Shown here piece after piece: positions 5,470 to 6,841 of a stretch of 6,841 bases of DNA; the stretch's first letter is position 1, and every line of letters starts with the position of its first letter. Origin of the DNA: Clostridiales bacterium. GTDB taxonomy: Bacteria; Bacillota; Clostridia; Oscillospirales; Acutalibacteraceae. The DNA is taken from NCBI GenBank assembly GCA_012511485.1, contig JAAZFZ010000094.1:1-6841 (forward strand). The letters run 5' to 3'. The notes under the pieces were generated by a model. That model was not told the origin of the DNA. It did not search any database and was given only the letters and a program-made list of their open reading frames with translations. The translations under genes were made by a program, and so were the position numbers.

Positions 5470-6841
5470 TTGCCAATAAATAAAAATGATAATATTGAGA
5501 TGGAAATAACAGCCTGCACCGCTCAGGGTGACGGAATTGGTCACCATGAAGGTATGACGGTTTTTGTGCCGCGAACAGCAGTTGGGGACGTGGCACAGGT
5601 TCACATTTTAAAGGTAAAGGGCAGCTACGCTTTCGGGAAGCTGATAAAGGTCAATAAACCCTCACCGCTTAGGGCTGAAATTGACTGCCCCGTATATTCA
5701 AGGTGCGGCGGGTGCTCCTTCAGGCATATAGATTATGAGCAGGAGTTAAAAATAAAGCAGACCGAAGTCGGCGAAATCATGAAGAGAATCGGCCATATTG
5801 ACATTGAGCCAAAGCCCATAATCGGAGCGAAGAACCCGAAAAGGTACCGCAACAAGGCACAGTTTCCGCTTTCCATTGACGGGGGTAGACTGAATATGGG
5901 CTTTTATGCCCCTCACAGCCACAGAGTCATAGATTGCAGGGACTGCCTGCTCCAGCCCGAAGGCTTTTCGGATATCCTCGGCATTTTTGAAAAATGGATA
6001 GATGATTTTGAAATAAGCGTCTATGACGAGCAGGCTCACAGGGGGATTTTGAGGCATATCTATATCAGACAAGCAAGAGCCACGGGCGAAAAGCTTATAT
6101 GTGCTGTAATAAATGGTGATACACTGCCCCATGCACAGGAGCTGATATCCGAACTGACAAAAACGGATAAAGATATAAAGAGTATTGTCATAAACATCAA
6201 CAGGGCAAGAACGAATGTGATTCTGGGGGAAAAGTGCATAACCCTCTGGGGCAGTGACTATATTACCGACATTCTCTGTTCGCTCAAAGTTAGGGTATCG
6301 CCGCTCTCATTTTATCAGGTGAATTCGGAACAGGCACAGGCACTCTATGAAAAGGCAGCAGAATATGCCGCCCTCTCAGCGGAGGATATTCTTCTGGATG
6401 TATACTGCGGAGCGGGTACGATAGGGCTTTCGATGGCAAAAAGTGCGAAACAGGTCATAGGCATTGAGATTGTGTCCCAAGCCGTGGAGGACGCAAAAAT
6501 AAATGCAGAAATTAATAAAATTAAAAACGCCCGCTTTATATGCGCTGACGCTGCTAGGGCAGCAGAGCAGCTCAAAAAAGAGGGCGTCAAGCCTAATGTA
6601 ATTGTTGTTGACCCACCGAGGAAGGGCTGCTCTTCCGACCTGTTAAACACAATTGCCCGAATGAACCCCGCAAGGCTAGTTTATATTTCATGCAACCCCG
6701 CAACCCTCGCCCGTGACTGCGCAATACTTGACAAAAAGGGCTACAAGGTAAAAGCGCTTACCCCTGTAGATATGTTCCCCAGTACGGCCCACGTTGAGAC
6801 GGTTGTTCAGTTGGTTAGAAAAAAGCCGGACACATATCTAG
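5470..6841 (+). CDS. rlmD: 23S rRNA (uracil-C5)-methyltransferase, RlmD/TrmA family (3' end beyond window)
   Basis: The 457 visible residues run to the right edge without a stop. The enzyme transfers a methyl group from S-adenosylmethionine to C5 of a uridine, in this family usually U1939 (and U747 in some Gram-positive enzymes) of 23S rRNA. An N-terminal TRAM-like RNA-binding segment covers about residues 8-62. Iron-sulfur ligands are visible as C73, C79 and C82 (spacing C-x5-C-x2-C) plus a later Cys in CRDC (C156 or C159). The methyltransferase domain shows FYQVN (Q283), SAM-binding DVYCGAGTIGL (310-320), DPPRKG (381-386), the catalytic nucleophile C408 in SCNP, and the probable general base E443 in HVETVV. 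All essential motifs are present, so the catalytic part is complete. Many family members end soon after VETVV; here reading continues through KKPDTYL, suggesting the C-terminal extension seen in some clostridial homologues. Start is TTG with GGAGGA six bases upstream. RlmD versus RlmCD specificity cannot be decided. Confidence 0.93.
   Translation, partial: MPINKNDNIEMEITACTAQGDGIGHHEGMTVFVPRTAVGDVAQVHILKVKGSYAFGKLIKVNKPSPLRAEIDCPVYSRCGGCSFRHIDYEQELKIKQTEVGEIMKRIGHIDIEPKPIIGAKNPKRYRNKAQFPLSIDGGRLNMGFYAPHSHRVIDCRDCLLQPEGFSDILGIFEKWIDDFEISVYDEQAHRGILRHIYIRQARATGEKLICAVINGDTLPHAQELISELTKTDKDIKSIVININRARTNVILGEKCITLWGSDYITDILCSLKVRVSPLSFYQVNSEQAQALYEKAAEYAALSAEDILLDVYCGAGTIGLSMAKSAKQVIGIEIVSQAVEDAKINAEINKIKNARFICADAARAAEQLKKEGVKPNVIVVDPPRKGCSSDLLNTIARMNPARLVYISCNPATLARDCAILDKKGYKVKALTPVDMFPSTAHVETVVQLVRKKPDTYL

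Noticed and set aside
5746..6132. 128-residue open frame on the - strand
   Set aside because: It is antisense to the methyltransferase gene and interrupts nothing; no family resemblance is seen.
1..6841. CRISPR array, tRNA or rRNA genes, complete insertion sequence, prophage or defence system
   Set aside because: No regularly spaced repeats, tRNA cloverleaf, conserved rRNA segment, intact transposase or known defence gene was seen on either strand.

Overview
The window looks like chromosomal sequence from a low-to-moderate GC Gram-positive anaerobe, probably a gut-type member of Clostridia (Oscillospiraceae/Ruminococcaceae-like). This is inferred from strong GGAGG-type ribosome binding sites, consensus sigma-A promoters, two TTG starts, AT-rich intergenic DNA and the style of the encoded proteins. 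No species can be named from the sequence alone.

Layout. Bases 1-184 hold two short frames that are open at the left edge (possibly the tail of an upstream gene), an 11-base direct repeat and a small inverted repeat. An ABC exporter operon follows on the + strand: an ATPase (185-898) overlaps by 8 bases a 533-residue, roughly 12-helix permease (891-2492). A convergent intergenic region (2493-2749) holds a short reading frame that may be a degraded gene remnant, then two hairpin terminators. On the - strand, read from right to left, is a two-gene unit: an acyl-CoA synthetase (5254-3587) followed 24 bases later by a TIM-barrel sugar isomerase/epimerase-like protein (3562-2750). A 215-base divergent intergenic region (5255-5469) holds back-to-back promoters, one of them a perfect TTGACA-N17-TATAAT. 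The right end is a 23S rRNA uracil-C5 methyltransferase (RlmD/TrmA family), starting with TTG at 5470 and cut off by the window edge.

How the genes work together. The ATPase and permease form one exporter complex whose substrate cannot be read from sequence. The acyl-CoA synthetase and the TIM-barrel protein share a promoter and terminators and are probably co-expressed, but no known pathway obviously links them. The rRNA methyltransferase is a housekeeping gene transcribed divergently. I found no rRNA or tRNA gene, CRISPR array, complete mobile element, phage gene or recognisable defence system. Nothing here amounts to a clear new system; the most interesting items are the possible gene remnant at 2502-2627, the odd synthetase/isomerase pairing and the left-edge repeat-like sequence.
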